Shown here one piece after another: positions 12,309 to 20,591 of a stretch of DNA of 64,000 bases. Location: NCBI RefSeq assembly GCF_024172095.1, contig NZ_JAMZDX010000001.1:90001-154000 (forward strand), read 5' to 3'. Position 1 is the stretch's first letter; every line of letters begins with the position of its first letter. The position numbers and the translations under genes were made by a program. The notes beneath the pieces were generated by a model, which saw nothing but the letters and a program-made list of their open reading frames with translations, was not told where the DNA came from and ran no database searches. The stretch is from Kitasatospora cinereorecta (GTDB lineage Bacteria > Actinomycetota > Actinomycetes > Streptomycetales > Streptomycetaceae).

Positions 12309-13085
12309 ATGGCCAAGCGCATCGACGTCAGCGGACTGTCGGCCTACTACGGCACCACCAAGGCCATCGAGGACATCTCGATGACCGTCGAGCCCCGCTC
12401 GGTGACCGCCTTCATCGGCCCCTCCGGCTGCGGCAAGTCCACCTTCCTGCGCACCCTCAACCGGATGCACGAGGTGATCCCCGGCGCCCGGGTCGAGGGC
12501 AAGGTGATGCTGGACGACGAGAACCTGTACGGCTCCGGCGTCGACCCGGTCGCGGTCCGCCGCGCGGTCGGCATGGTGTTCCAGCGCCCCAACCCCTTCC
12601 CGACCATGTCGATCTACGACAACGTGGTCGCCGGCCTGCGGCTCGCGGGCGTGAAGAAGAAGTCCGTGCTGGACGGCGTGGTGGAGAAGTCCCTCAAGGG
12701 CGCCAACCTGTGGAACGAGGTCAAGGACCGGCTGAGCAAGCCCGGCGCGGGCCTCTCCGGCGGCCAGCAGCAGCGTCTGTGCATCGCCCGCGCGATCGCG
12801 GTCGAGCCCCAGGTGCTGCTGATGGACGAGCCCTGCTCCGCCCTCGACCCGATCTCCACCCTCGCCATCGAGGACCTGATCGGCGAGCTGAAGTCCCAGT
12901 ACACGATCGTGATCGTGACCCACAACATGCAGCAGGCGGCCCGCGTCTCCGACCGCACCGCCTTCTTCAACCTGGCCGGCGTCGGCCAGCCGGGCCGGCT
13001 GATCGAGCTGGACGACACCCAGCGGATCTTCTCCAACCCGTCCGTCCAGGCGACCGAGGACTACATCTCCGGCCGCTTCGGCTAA
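12309..13085 (+). CDS. pstB: Phosphate ABC transporter ATP-binding protein PstB
   Basis: The ATPase subunit of the Pst importer, 258 residues. Walker A is GPSGCGKST (about 38-46), the ABC signature is LSGGQQQR (about 151-158), Walker B is VLLMDEP with the catalytic glutamate, and the H-loop histidine is in VTHNM. All motifs are intact and the length is standard. The gene closes the pst operon and is followed by two hairpins. No phoU follows; a PhoU-like DUF47 gene lies 1 kb away on the other strand. Confidence 0.97.
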   Translation: MAKRIDVSGLSAYYGTTKAIEDISMTVEPRSVTAFIGPSGCGKSTFLRTLNRMHEVIPGARVEGKVMLDDENLYGSGVDPVAVRRAVGMVFQRPNPFPTMSIYDNVVAGLRLAGVKKKSVLDGVVEKSLKGANLWNEVKDRLSKPGAGLSGGQQQRLCIARAIAVEPQVLLMDEPCSALDPISTLAIEDLIGELKSQYTIVIVTHNMQQAARVSDRTAFFNLAGVGQPGRLIELDDTQRIFSNPSVQATEDYISGRFG

Positions 13086-13096
13086 ACCCCTGTACT

Positions 13097-13180
13097 GCTC
13101 CGCGGCGCTGCATGGCGGTGCCGCCGCGGAGCCAGAAAGGGCCCGCCCCCCGTGCTGTGGGGGGCGGGCCCTTGCCTTTT
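13097..13180 (+). terminator. Tandem terminator between pstB and the convergent pit gene
   Basis: The first stem is 13097-13107 with 13122-13132. The second is a perfect 15-bp stem, 13137-13151 with 13159-13173, followed by a T run at 13177-13180. The second is a canonical Rho-independent terminator for the pst operon and could also serve the opposing pit transcript. Confidence 0.88.
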
Positions 13181-13219
13181 GGGACCGACGGGCGCCCGCG
13201 GTCAGGCGGGCGCCTGCGG

Positions 13220-14218
13220 TCAGAGGCCGAAGATCAGCGCGATGATCCAGTACATGATCGCGGCGACGATCGCCGCGGCCGGCATGGTGATGAACCAGCC
13301 GAGCACGATGTTCTTGGCCACGCCCCAACGGACCGCGCGGACCCGCTTGGTGGCGCCCACACCCATGATCGCCGAGGTGATCACGTGGGTGGTGGAGATC
13401 GGCGCCGCGTAGACGAACGACGTGATGTACATGACCGTCGAGGCGGTGGCCTCGGCGGCGAAGCCCTGCGGCGGGTCCAACTCGATGATCTTGCGGCCGA
13501 GCGTCCGCATGATCCGCCAGCCGCCCGCGTAGGTGCCCAGCGACAGCATGGCCGCGCAGGAGACCTTCACCCAGATCGGGATGTCGTAGGTGGCCTGGGT
13601 GCCGGAGATCACCAGCGCCATCACCACGATGCCCATCGTCTTCTGCGCGTCCTGCAGACCGTGCGCCAGTGCCATCGCCGCCGCCGAGGCGGTCTGGGCG
13701 ACCCGGAAGTTGCGCTTGGCCCGGTGCGGGTTGGCCCGCCGGAAGATCCACAGGATCGCCAGCATCACCAGGAAACCGCCGATCAGGCCGACCACCGGCG
13801 AGACCACCATCGGGATGATGATCTTGTCGATGACGCCGCTCCAGATCACCTCGGTGCCCCCGGCCAGCGCCGCGCCCACCAGGCCGCCGAACAGGGCGTG
13901 CGAGGAGGAGGACGGCAGGCCGAAGTACCAGGTGACCAGGTTCCAGGTGATCGCGCCGGTCAGCGCCGCGAACAGGATCCCCATGCCCTGCGACCCGGAG
14001 GGCGTCTCGATGATGCCCTGGGAGACGGTCTTGGCCACCCCGCTGCCGAGGAAGGCGCCGGCCAGGTTCATCACCGCGGCCATCGCCAGCGCCGCCCGCG
14101 GGGTGAGCGCCCGGGTGGAGACCGAGGTGGCGATCGCGTTCGCCGAGTCGTGGAAACCGTTGGTGTACGTGAAGAAAAAGGCCACGCCGATGACGGCGAT
14201 CAGTGCTGCGGTGTCCAC
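13220..14218 (-). CDS. pit: Low-affinity inorganic phosphate transporter (PiT family)
   Basis: A 332-residue membrane protein of the PiT family (PF01384), which imports metal-phosphate with protons or sodium. The two internal repeats carry the family signatures GFHDSANAIATSV (about 21-33), GSGVAKTVSQGI, ALAHGLQDAQKTMGI (about 191-205) and FVYAAPISTTHVITSAIMG. About ten hydrophobic segments span the length. It starts five bases after the DUF47 gene, so the two form an operon; DUF47 proteins are thought to regulate the paired Pit. This pair matches the organisation around pitH1 of S. coelicolor as I remember it. Confidence 0.94.
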   Translation of the reverse strand: MDTAALIAVIGVAFFFTYTNGFHDSANAIATSVSTRALTPRAALAMAAVMNLAGAFLGSGVAKTVSQGIIETPSGSQGMGILFAALTGAITWNLVTWYFGLPSSSSHALFGGLVGAALAGGTEVIWSGVIDKIIIPMVVSPVVGLIGGFLVMLAILWIFRRANPHRAKRNFRVAQTASAAAMALAHGLQDAQKTMGIVVMALVISGTQATYDIPIWVKVSCAAMLSLGTYAGGWRIMRTLGRKIIELDPPQGFAAEATASTVMYITSFVYAAPISTTHVITSAIMGVGATKRVRAVRWGVAKNIVLGWFITMPAAAIVAAIMYWIIALIFGL

Positions 14219-14223
14219 TGAGG

Positions 14224-14844
14224 TCAGGACTCCTTGACCGCGATGGTCTCCACCGTGTTCGCAACGTGCTCGAACGCGTCCGCCGCCTCCTCGAGGACGT
14301 CGACGACCTGCTTCAGCTTGAGCACCTCGATCGCGTCGTACTGTCCGGAGAACAGGTGCGCCAGCAGCTTGCGGTGGATCTGGTCGGCCTGGTTCTCCAG
14401 CCGGTTGACCTCGATCCAGTACTCGGTCAGGTTCTCCATCGACCGCAGGTGCGGCATCGCCTCGGCGGTCAGCTCGGCGGCCCGCGCCAGCACCTCGATC
14501 TGCTGCTCGATGCCCTTCGGGAGGGTCTCGATGTCGTAGAGGACGACCAGGTCGACGGCCTCCTCCATGAAGTCCATGATGTCGTCCAGCGACGACGCGA
14601 GGGAGTAGATGTCCTCGCGGTCGAACGGCGTGATGAAGGACGAGTTCAGCTGATGGAAGATCGCATGGGTGGTGTCGTCACCGGCGTGCTCGGCGGCGCG
14701 CATGCGCTCGACGATCTCCGCACGGGTCGACACGTCCGATCCCAGCAGCTCCAGCAGGAGCTTCGATCCGACGACCAGGTTCTCCGCCGCGGCGGCGAAC
14801 ATGTCGTAGAAGCTGGTCTCCTTCGGGGTCAGGCTAAAACGCAC
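14224..14844 (-). CDS. DUF47 family PhoU-like protein, Pit accessory
   Basis: A 206-residue helical-bundle protein of the DUF47/PhoU-like family (PF01865). It has acidic metal-binding helices typical of PhoU folds, such as MRAAEHAGDDTTHAIF and SSLDDIMDFMEEAVDL. Members are encoded next to Pit transporters and are believed to control their activity. GTG 14844 is chosen because GGAG lies seven bases upstream and the protein then begins with the conserved RFSLTPKETSFYDMF; the longer frame to 15120 crosses into the csoR upstream region. It is cotranscribed with pit. Confidence 0.9.
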   Translation of the reverse strand: MRFSLTPKETSFYDMFAAAAENLVVGSKLLLELLGSDVSTRAEIVERMRAAEHAGDDTTHAIFHQLNSSFITPFDREDIYSLASSLDDIMDFMEEAVDLVVLYDIETLPKGIEQQIEVLARAAELTAEAMPHLRSMENLTEYWIEVNRLENQADQIHRKLLAHLFSGQYDAIEVLKLKQVVDVLEEAADAFEHVANTVETIAVKES

Positions 14845-15076
14845 GGATGTCTCCGATGTGCGGGGTAAGGACTGAACGATGCTAGGCGCAAGCTGTTCGA
14901 ACTGCCCAAACGGGGTGAGGGCGCGGTGCACCAGTCTGGCCCAAGGTCCCGCGGTTTGCTCCCCCCGTGCACGGGGATCCATCACCTGACGCCCGGAAGG
15001 GGGAACAGCCCGGCGGGCACGCGTGTTGGAAAATGAGGTCGAGCAGGGGCGAGCACCGAGACACGAGGCGGGCCGG

Positions 15077-15412
15077 ATGACCACGATCGACACCCAGGAC
15101 AGCCCGGACACCCGGAGCACCCAGGCAGGCCCGCACGGTTACAGCTCGGAGAAGGAGGCGCACCTCAAGCGCCTGCGCCGGATCGAGGGCCAGATCCGCG
15201 GACTCCAGCGGATGGTCGACGAGGACGTCTACTGCATCGACATCCTGACCCAGGTCTCCGCCTCCACCAAGGCCCTTCAGGCCTTCGCGCTGTCCCTGCT
15301 CGAGGAGCACCTGCGGCACTGCGTGGCGGCTGCCGCCGAGGAGGGCGGCGCCGAACTGGACGCCAAGGTGGCCGAGGCCACCGCCGCCATCGGCAGACTC
15401 TTGCGCTCCTGA
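15077..15412 (+). CDS. csoR: CsoR-type copper-sensing transcriptional repressor
   Basis: A 111-residue repressor of the DUF156 family (PF02583). The copper-site residues of CsoR are all in place: Cys in EDVYCIDILTQ (about 55) and the pair His-x-x-x-Cys in EEHLRHCV (about 80 and 84). In the family, Cu(I) binding releases the protein from the promoters of copper exporters. The start at ATG 15077 gives the usual length after a variable polar N-terminus. No copper chaperone or P-type ATPase gene is adjacent, so its targets are probably elsewhere. Confidence 0.9.
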   Translation: MTTIDTQDSPDTRSTQAGPHGYSSEKEAHLKRLRRIEGQIRGLQRMVDEDVYCIDILTQVSASTKALQAFALSLLEEHLRHCVAAAAEEGGAELDAKVAEATAAIGRLLRS

Positions 15413-15476
15413 GCGGGACCACCGCGCTCCTGTGAGGGACCGCCACGCTCCTGAGGACCGCTCAGCGCCAGTCCGC

Positions 15477-15674
15477 TCAGCTCCAGTCCGCTCGGCCGCG
15501 GTCCGCCTCGCGGCGGTCGAGCAGCACCTCGTCGATCTCCTCGGCCCCGAGCCGCTCGTCACTGCTGGCGGAGGCGGCGATCATCAGCTCGCCCGCCAGC
15601 TCGATCTCGTCGAGCGCGGTCTCGTCGTGGCCGCCTGCACCTGCACGGCTCTCCCCGGACGCCACCTGCACCAC
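15477..15674 (-). CDS. Small acidic protein of unknown function
   Basis: A 65-residue acidic protein. Its core ALDEIELAGELMIAASASSD followed by RLGAEEIDEVL looks like a conserved short family that I recall from streptomycete genomes without a known function. Amphipathic helical segments are likely. It lies convergent to csoR. The N-terminal start is uncertain, because the first 20 residues look unconserved. Confidence 0.55.
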   Translation of the reverse strand: MVQVASGESRAGAGGHDETALDEIELAGELMIAASASSDERLGAEEIDEVLLDRREADRGRADWS

Positions 15675-15813
15675 CCCTTCAGCGCCACCTGCCGGCCAGG
15701 ACGGCAGCCCCGCCCGTCCAGCCTAGGCAGCGGCGAGCCCGGCCACATGGCACGGACGGGTCATCTCTGCCCGGCCAAACGGGTGGGGCCGCCGCCGCCG
15801 AGAGTCCCGCGCG

Positions 15814-16659
15814 CTACTTGGCGGGGGCCGAGGCCTTCATCGCGTAGATGTCCGCGGCGGCCGGCTCCGCGGCGTCCACCGGCTTGCCGAAGTCGGCCAG
15901 CGAGGTCACCGAGACCACCTTCACCTGGTCCTTGGCCGCCTTCGAACCGGCCACCCCGGCGAAGCTGAAGGTCTCCACCACCTTGTGCAGCCGCCCCTGG
16001 GCGTCCAGCCAGGCCTCGTACGGGACCTCCTTGACCGTGAAGGTCTGGGCGCCCATCCGCAGGCTGTCGGCCCCGCGGCCGCCGGTGGCGTCGGCGGCCT
16101 TCGCCAGGTCGAGGGTGCCCTTGTAGTGCTTGAGCTCCACACCGTCGACGGTCTCCGAGCCGATCAGCTCGGCGCTCTGCACACCGCGCAGCGCGCCCGC
16201 GGCGGAGGCCGGGTCGGTGGCGCCGCTGGAGACCAGGTTGCCGTCGGGCAGTTGGCGGACGTCCAGCTTCACCCACTTGCCCTCGGGGATCTTGGCACCG
16301 CTGTTCTGCAGGTAGACGGTGCCGGGCAGGACCACCTCGGTGATCTTGCCCGTGGTGGCGGCACCGGGCGGCACGTCGATCTCCAGCCGGCCCAGCCGCT
16401 TCACGTAGTCGTACCCGCCGCTGCCGTTGAAGACCGCCTTCTTGTCGGCGGACTCCGTGGTCAGCTCGGTCCTGGCGTGCACCGAGCCGGTCCGCCCGGT
16501 GATGTCGGCGGCGTTGCGGACCGCGGTCACCGGATCGGCGGCCAGTTGGTCCGCGGAGGCGCCCTGCGCCGTGTGGCCTCCGCCCGAGCAGCCGGTCAGC
16601 GCGAAACTCAGCGCGGCGGCGAGCACGGTGACGGCGGCGGCCTGATTCAGCTTCTTCAC
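15814..16659 (-). CDS. LppX/LprG-like (LolA-fold) lipoprotein
   Basis: A 281-residue secreted lipoprotein. GTG 16659 begins a basic n-region and hydrophobic helix ending in the lipobox LTGC (cysteine at about residue 24). The mature part has the alternating beta pattern of the LppX/LprAFG family (a half-barrel that carries lipids in mycobacteria), including SVHARTELTTESADKKAVF, RLEIDVPPG, VYLQNSGAKIPEGKWVKLD, ELKHYKGTLDL and PYEAWLDAQGRLHKVVETF. Similar proteins in streptomycetes are annotated only as lipoproteins; the ligand here is unknown. The gene is monocistronic. Confidence 0.75.
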   Translation of the reverse strand: MKKLNQAAAVTVLAAALSFALTGCSGGGHTAQGASADQLAADPVTAVRNAADITGRTGSVHARTELTTESADKKAVFNGSGGYDYVKRLGRLEIDVPPGAATTGKITEVVLPGTVYLQNSGAKIPEGKWVKLDVRQLPDGNLVSSGATDPASAAGALRGVQSAELIGSETVDGVELKHYKGTLDLAKAADATGGRGADSLRMGAQTFTVKEVPYEAWLDAQGRLHKVVETFSFAGVAGSKAAKDQVKVVSVTSLADFGKPVDAAEPAAADIYAMKASAPAK

Positions 16660-16827
16660 TTCTCGACAAACCCCCTCGGGCCCCGGTGCCCGGCAAGCAG
16701 CCACCCCGGATGGGCAGAGCTCTTGTCAGCCCAACGAGCCGGGGCCGGGGAGGTTACGCCGGGGTAGGGCCGAGCGGGCGCGCGGACGGCGTTTCGCGCC
16801 CGCACCCGAACGGGCTACCGTGAGGGG

Positions 16828-17016
16828 GTGTACACCGAGCCGCCGGCCCGCGCCGGTGCCGCGTCGCCGACCGTCCACCGGGTGGTCGTGGAGGAGCGCG
16901 GCTCGTTCTGCTTCGCGGGCTGCAGTTGCGGCTGGTTCGCGCCCGGCCGCCGCTCCCGGGACCGCGCCCGCCGGGACGCCGAGGAGCATCTCGCCGACCC
17001 GGGCCCCTTCGACTGA
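16828..17016 (+). CDS. Small cysteine-containing protein of unknown function
   Basis: A 62-residue protein starting at GTG. The middle contains FCFAGCSCGWFAPGR, a Cys-x-Cys-Gly-Trp motif followed by a basic and acidic helix RDRARRDAEEHLA. This layout (short beta hairpin with CxCGW then a helix with HL near the C-terminus) recurs in small streptomycete proteins with no known role. TACCGT at 16816-16821 sits seven bases before GTG, consistent with a leaderless transcript; GAGGGG between them could also act as a ribosome-binding site. It is divergent from the lipoprotein gene. Confidence 0.6.
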   Translation: MYTEPPARAGAASPTVHRVVVEERGSFCFAGCSCGWFAPGRRSRDRARRDAEEHLADPGPFD

Positions 17017-17106
17017 GCTCTCGTCAGCCCGCGGGCCGGTGCGTCCAGTCGGCCGGGTCCGCCAGGACCGCAGGGACCGCCGCTCCGCCGGGAACCGCAG
17101 GGAGCG

Positions 17107-17826
17107 TCAGGCGGCCAGGTCGCGTTCGGCGGCCGGCTCCTCGGGCGCCGGGGCGGGGGCGGCCGTACCGCGTCGGCGGCGGCGGGTCTCGGCGCGTCCG
17201 GACCGGCTCCCCCGGGCGACCACCAGCGGCGCCAGCGCCGTCCGGGTCAGCGCGTGGCAGAAGGGCACCAGCACGGCCATCGCGATCGGGGCCAGCAGCA
17301 GCACCACGGCGGTGGCCAGCGCATAACCGCCGATCACATCGGTCGGGTAGTGCACGCCCATGAACATCCGACAGAAACCCTGCAGCAGCGCCAGGACGCC
17401 GGCCAGCAGGCCGAGCCGCCGGTTCACCAGCAGCAGGCCGACCGCGATGCCCATCGACATCGTGGAGTGGTCGCTGACGAAGGAGAGGGTGCCCTCCTTG
17501 CCCTCCACCAGCACCACCAGCTCGGGGTGGTCGACGAAGGGGCGCGGCCGGTCGACGATCGCCGAGATCGGCAGGTTGGCCAGCTCGGCCAGGGCCACCG
17601 CCACCGGGGCCCAGATCAGCCCGGCCACCGCCACCGGCGCGTCGGGTCTGCGCCGGGCCTGCAGCCAGGCGGTCAGGCAGAGCGCGGCCAGGCCCAGCAG
17701 GATGCCGTACTCGCCCACCCAGGAGACCAGCGAGTCCACCCAGTGCGGGGCGCCCGCAGCCAGGCCGTTCACGGCCTGGAGCAGACCGAGGTCGGGGTTG
17801 CCCGTGTCGGCGAGCAGCGTCGACAC
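17107..17826 (-). CDS. PAP2 superfamily membrane phosphatase
   Basis: A 239-residue integral membrane phosphatase (PF01569). About six hydrophobic segments are seen, followed by a basic then acidic C-terminal tail from about residue 200. The three phosphatase motifs are present in modified form: DRPRPF (motif 1, without the usual preceding Lys), SFVSDHSTM (motif 2, SDH in place of SGH) and CRMFMGVHYPTDVIGGY (motif 3, with Cys in place of the leading Ser). The catalytic histidines are kept. Substrates in the family include undecaprenyl diphosphate and phosphatidic acid; the sequence does not decide between them. Confidence 0.85.
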   Translation of the reverse strand: MSTLLADTGNPDLGLLQAVNGLAAGAPHWVDSLVSWVGEYGILLGLAALCLTAWLQARRRPDAPVAVAGLIWAPVAVALAELANLPISAIVDRPRPFVDHPELVVLVEGKEGTLSFVSDHSTMSMGIAVGLLLVNRRLGLLAGVLALLQGFCRMFMGVHYPTDVIGGYALATAVVLLLAPIAMAVLVPFCHALTRTALAPLVVARGSRSGRAETRRRRRGTAAPAPAPEEPAAERDLAA

Positions 17827-17970
17827 GCCGCACCTCCCTGTCAGTCCTGCGGTGTCCGTTCGTCACCGGACACAACGTCATCGGCGCAGCTCAGGGTTCC
17901 ACGGAAGAGCCCTGTTATGGAAACTTGACTGGGCATCCACGCGGCATGCACACGTCGAGCCGACGGGCGG

Positions 17971-19089
17971 TCAGCTCTTTGCCGGGCCTTGACCGGAGGG
18001 CGCGGTCGGGCTCGCCCCGGCCGCCGCCTGGCCGGCCCCGGTCGGGACCTGTCCAGCGGTGATCGAACCGTCCGTGCCGCGCACCGGCAGCGCCTCGGCC
18101 CCGTCCGGGGTCACCCGGGTGGCGCCGATGTAGTCCCGCTGGTCGATCGTGTCGTACCGGATCTTCGCCCCGGTGTGCGGGGCGTCGATCATGTACCCGC
18201 CGCCCACGTAGATGCCCACGTGGTGGATCGACCGCGGATCGTTCAGGTCGGTGGCGAAGAACACCAGGTCGCCCGGGCGGAGCTGGTCCCGGGAGGGGTG
18301 CTCGCCCGCGTACCACTGGTCGTTGGCCACCCGGGGCAGCTTGATGCCCACGCTGTCGTACGCGGCCTGGGTGAGGCCCGAGCAGTCGAACCGCCCGTTC
18401 TGCGAGGGCAGGCCCTCGCCGCCCCACAGGTAGTCGGTGCCCAGCTTGGTCTGGGCGTAGTAGATCGCCCCGGCGGCCTGCCGCGACAGCCCGATCACCA
18501 CCCCGGTGCTCGGCGCGGTGAAGCTCCGGGCGAGCGCCTGGATGTTCTTCACGTACCCCTGGGTCTCCCGGTACGGCGGCACCCCGTGGTTGTCGATCAC
18601 CGCGTACGGCCCGGCGTTGTAGGCGGCCAGCATGTTGGCCTGCCGGTCGCCGGGCACCTGGGCGACGTCCCGGGCCAGCGCGCAGTCGTAGGTCGCGGCC
18701 GAGGCGATGGCGTCCGACGGGTCCCAGATGTCCCGCTTGCCGTCGCCGTTGCCGTCCGTCCCGTATTTCGCCCAGGTGGCCTCCAGGAACTGCGCCATCC
18801 CGTAGGCCTCCGCCGGGCTCTTCGCCTGCGGGTCGAACCCGCTCTCCTGGTACAGCTGCGCGGCCAGCATCGGCGCCGAGATCTCGGGGCACAGTGCGCC
18901 CCACTTCTCGATCAGCGGGCGGTACGCGGCCGGCACCGTCCCGCCGGACAGCCCCGGGTGGTTGCCCGACTGTCGCGGGACCCCGCTCGCCGCATAGGTG
19001 CCGAGCGCGATCAGGGCGGTGAACCCGACCGTCACAACCGCCGCCGCACCCGCGGCGGCCGCCCTCCTGCGGAGTACCATCAGCACCAT
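17971..19089 (-). CDS. Secreted bifunctional transglycosylase and NlpC/P60 hydrolase
   Basis: A 372-residue exported peptidoglycan hydrolase. A signal anchor spans about 8-35. Residues 60-190 form a lytic transglycosylase domain with catalytic Glu82 in LYQESGFDP and the AAYNAGPYAV motif. Residues 205-330 form an NlpC/P60 domain with Cys236 in RFDCSGLTQ, His290 in HHVGIYVGGG and a third polar residue, His305. The C-terminus is Ala/Gly/Pro-rich. The gene is divergent from the T4SS-like cluster, and this two-domain form is the VirB1-like enzyme of many Gram-positive conjugation systems, so it may open the wall for that machine. Confidence 0.9.
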   Translation of the reverse strand: MVLMVLRRRAAAAGAAAVVTVGFTALIALGTYAASGVPRQSGNHPGLSGGTVPAAYRPLIEKWGALCPEISAPMLAAQLYQESGFDPQAKSPAEAYGMAQFLEATWAKYGTDGNGDGKRDIWDPSDAIASAATYDCALARDVAQVPGDRQANMLAAYNAGPYAVIDNHGVPPYRETQGYVKNIQALARSFTAPSTGVVIGLSRQAAGAIYYAQTKLGTDYLWGGEGLPSQNGRFDCSGLTQAAYDSVGIKLPRVANDQWYAGEHPSRDQLRPGDLVFFATDLNDPRSIHHVGIYVGGGYMIDAPHTGAKIRYDTIDQRDYIGATRVTPDGAEALPVRGTDGSITAGQVPTGAGQAAAGASPTAPSGQGPAKS

Positions 19090-19327
19090 CCCGACGAAGC
19101 GTCAGCGCCAGTGTTCAGTACGGCGTCGCCCAGTGCAATGATCAGAGATACAGAGAGTGACCAGTATCCTTCGTTCCGTGGACATCCTGTCGTACGTGCC
19201 CCTTTCCTCACGACCAATCCGCGAGAAGTAGCCAAGTCGACATCAGATCTGGCCAAGAATAGGACCTGCCCCTTCGCTCGACCGTGCTCCGGGGCCTTGA
19301 ATTTGCCTGATCGGGCGGTGAGATGAA

Positions 19328-19678
19328 ATGAAGCTGAGCAGCGTGGACAGCAGGGTCGTCGGGTACCTCGCCGAGGACCCGCCCAAGAAGGCCAACATCG
19401 ACACCATCATCGGTGGAATCGCCCCGGACTGGGGGCCGTTCGCCAGCCTCGGCTCCGAGGCCCGGGTGATGGTCGAGGTCATCATGGCCGTCGCCATCCT
19501 CGGGTGTCTGGCGATCGCGGTGTGGGGCGCGGCCAAGCAGCGGATCGGTGCCACCGCCATGCGGGACACCTTCAGCGCGGAGCAGGGCAAGGGACTGATC
19601 ATCGCGGGACTGACCGGCGTGTTCATCATCGGATCCCTGGGCACCCTGTTCACCATTGTGTACGGCATGGCGATCTGA
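19328..19678 (+). CDS. Small two-helix membrane protein, VirB2/pilin-like
   Basis: A 116-residue protein with a polar N-terminus and two membrane segments: MVEVIMAVAILGCLAIAVWG (about 48-67) and GLIIAGLTGVFIIGSLGTLF (about 89-108), joined by a short basic loop. Size and topology match VirB2-type pilins and small membrane subunits of Gram-positive type IV secretion systems, but sequence alone does not prove it. It is the first of five genes in the same direction, divergent from the NlpC/P60 hydrolase. The next gene starts 88 bases downstream. Confidence 0.8.
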   Translation: MKLSSVDSRVVGYLAEDPPKKANIDTIIGGIAPDWGPFASLGSEARVMVEVIMAVAILGCLAIAVWGAAKQRIGATAMRDTFSAEQGKGLIIAGLTGVFIIGSLGTLFTIVYGMAI

Positions 19679-19766
19679 CGATCCGATGATCCGACGGCCG
19701 TCCCAGGCCGTCCCAGACCTGTCCCCACCCGGGCCCGCCAGGGCTCCCCGCACCAGGAGGGCCGCC

Positions 19767-20591
19767 GTGCCGTTGTCCGACGACCAGCCGCACACCCGCA
19801 CGCGGCTACCGGTCGCCGAACAGTCCACCCACCCCGTGAATGGCCGTCAGGCCCGCCCGCTCCGGACCCTCCTCACCGTCATCGGCGTCGTCACCCTCCT
19901 CGTCCTCGCCATCTCCATCGCCAACCGCGGCAAGCCCGACCCCGCCAAGGCCGGCAGCGCCACCGGCAGCGACCACGCGAGCGCGGCGGGGGAACCCGCC
20001 CCCGCCAACACCGCCGCCACCGGCCAGCAGCCCGTCACCACCACCGCCAACGGCATCGCGAACGGCTTCCCGCACAGCGACCAGGGCGCGCAGTCCGCCG
20101 CCGCCAACTACGCCGTCGCCCTCGGCTCCGCCGACATGTTCCGCACCGACACCCGCCACACCATCGTCACCACCCTCGCCGACCCCACCGTCCTCCCCCA
20201 ACTCCAATCCCGCCTCGACCAGGCCTTCACCCCGGAGACGATCGCCCACTTCGGGCTGGACGCCCAGGGGAAGGCGCCGAAGGGGCAGACCTTCGTGAGC
20301 CGGATCGTCCCGGTGGGGACCAGGACGACCAACCAGGCGGACACCGCGACGAGGGTCGAGGTCTGGTGCACCGGCCTCTACGGCCTGGCGGGCGAGACGT
20401 CCACCAACCCGGTGTCCCAGGACTGGTACACGCTCACCCTCACCATGCGCTGGACCGGCAGCGACTGGAAGCTCACCGACTTCACCCGCAAGGCCGGCCC
20501 GGCCCCCGTCCCGGGGGACCAGCAGGCGGCCACCGCCAAGGAGATCACTGACGCCGTGCAGCAGTTCGGGGGGTTCCGCTATGCCCGGTGA
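19767..20591 (+). CDS. VirB8/TcpC-like membrane protein
   Basis: A 274-residue bitopic protein. A 30-residue cytoplasmic N-terminus is followed by one membrane helix, PLRTLLTVIGVVTLLVLAIS (about 31-50), an Ala/Pro/Thr linker and an NTF2-like alpha-beta domain from about 105, with SAAANYAVALGSADMF, EVWCTGLYGL and DWYTLTLTMRWTGSDWKLTDF. One helix plus an external NTF2-like domain is the VirB8/TcpC scaffold of type IV secretion. GTG 19767 is chosen because AGGAGG lies six bases before it. Its end overlaps the next gene by 11 bases, indicating coupling. Confidence 0.78.
   Translation: MPLSDDQPHTRTRLPVAEQSTHPVNGRQARPLRTLLTVIGVVTLLVLAISIANRGKPDPAKAGSATGSDHASAAGEPAPANTAATGQQPVTTTANGIANGFPHSDQGAQSAAANYAVALGSADMFRTDTRHTIVTTLADPTVLPQLQSRLDQAFTPETIAHFGLDAQGKAPKGQTFVSRIVPVGTRTTNQADTATRVEVWCTGLYGLAGETSTNPVSQDWYTLTLTMRWTGSDWKLTDFTRKAGPAPVPGDQQAATAKEITDAVQQFGGFRYAR

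Noticed and set aside
12159-14264. A 701-codon minus-strand frame across pstB and pit
   Set aside because: It is a shadow frame; pstB (plus) and pit (minus, other frame) carry full family motifs.
15432-15968. A 178-codon plus-strand frame after csoR
   Set aside because: It overlaps the better candidate small protein on the other strand and the lipoprotein gene, and has no family-like sequence.
19090-19327. Riboswitch (ydaO-type, c-di-AMP) before the NlpC/P60 hydrolase gene
   Set aside because: Such elements precede many actinobacterial wall hydrolases, but I could not find the conserved ydaO blocks here. An Infernal search with RF00379 would decide.
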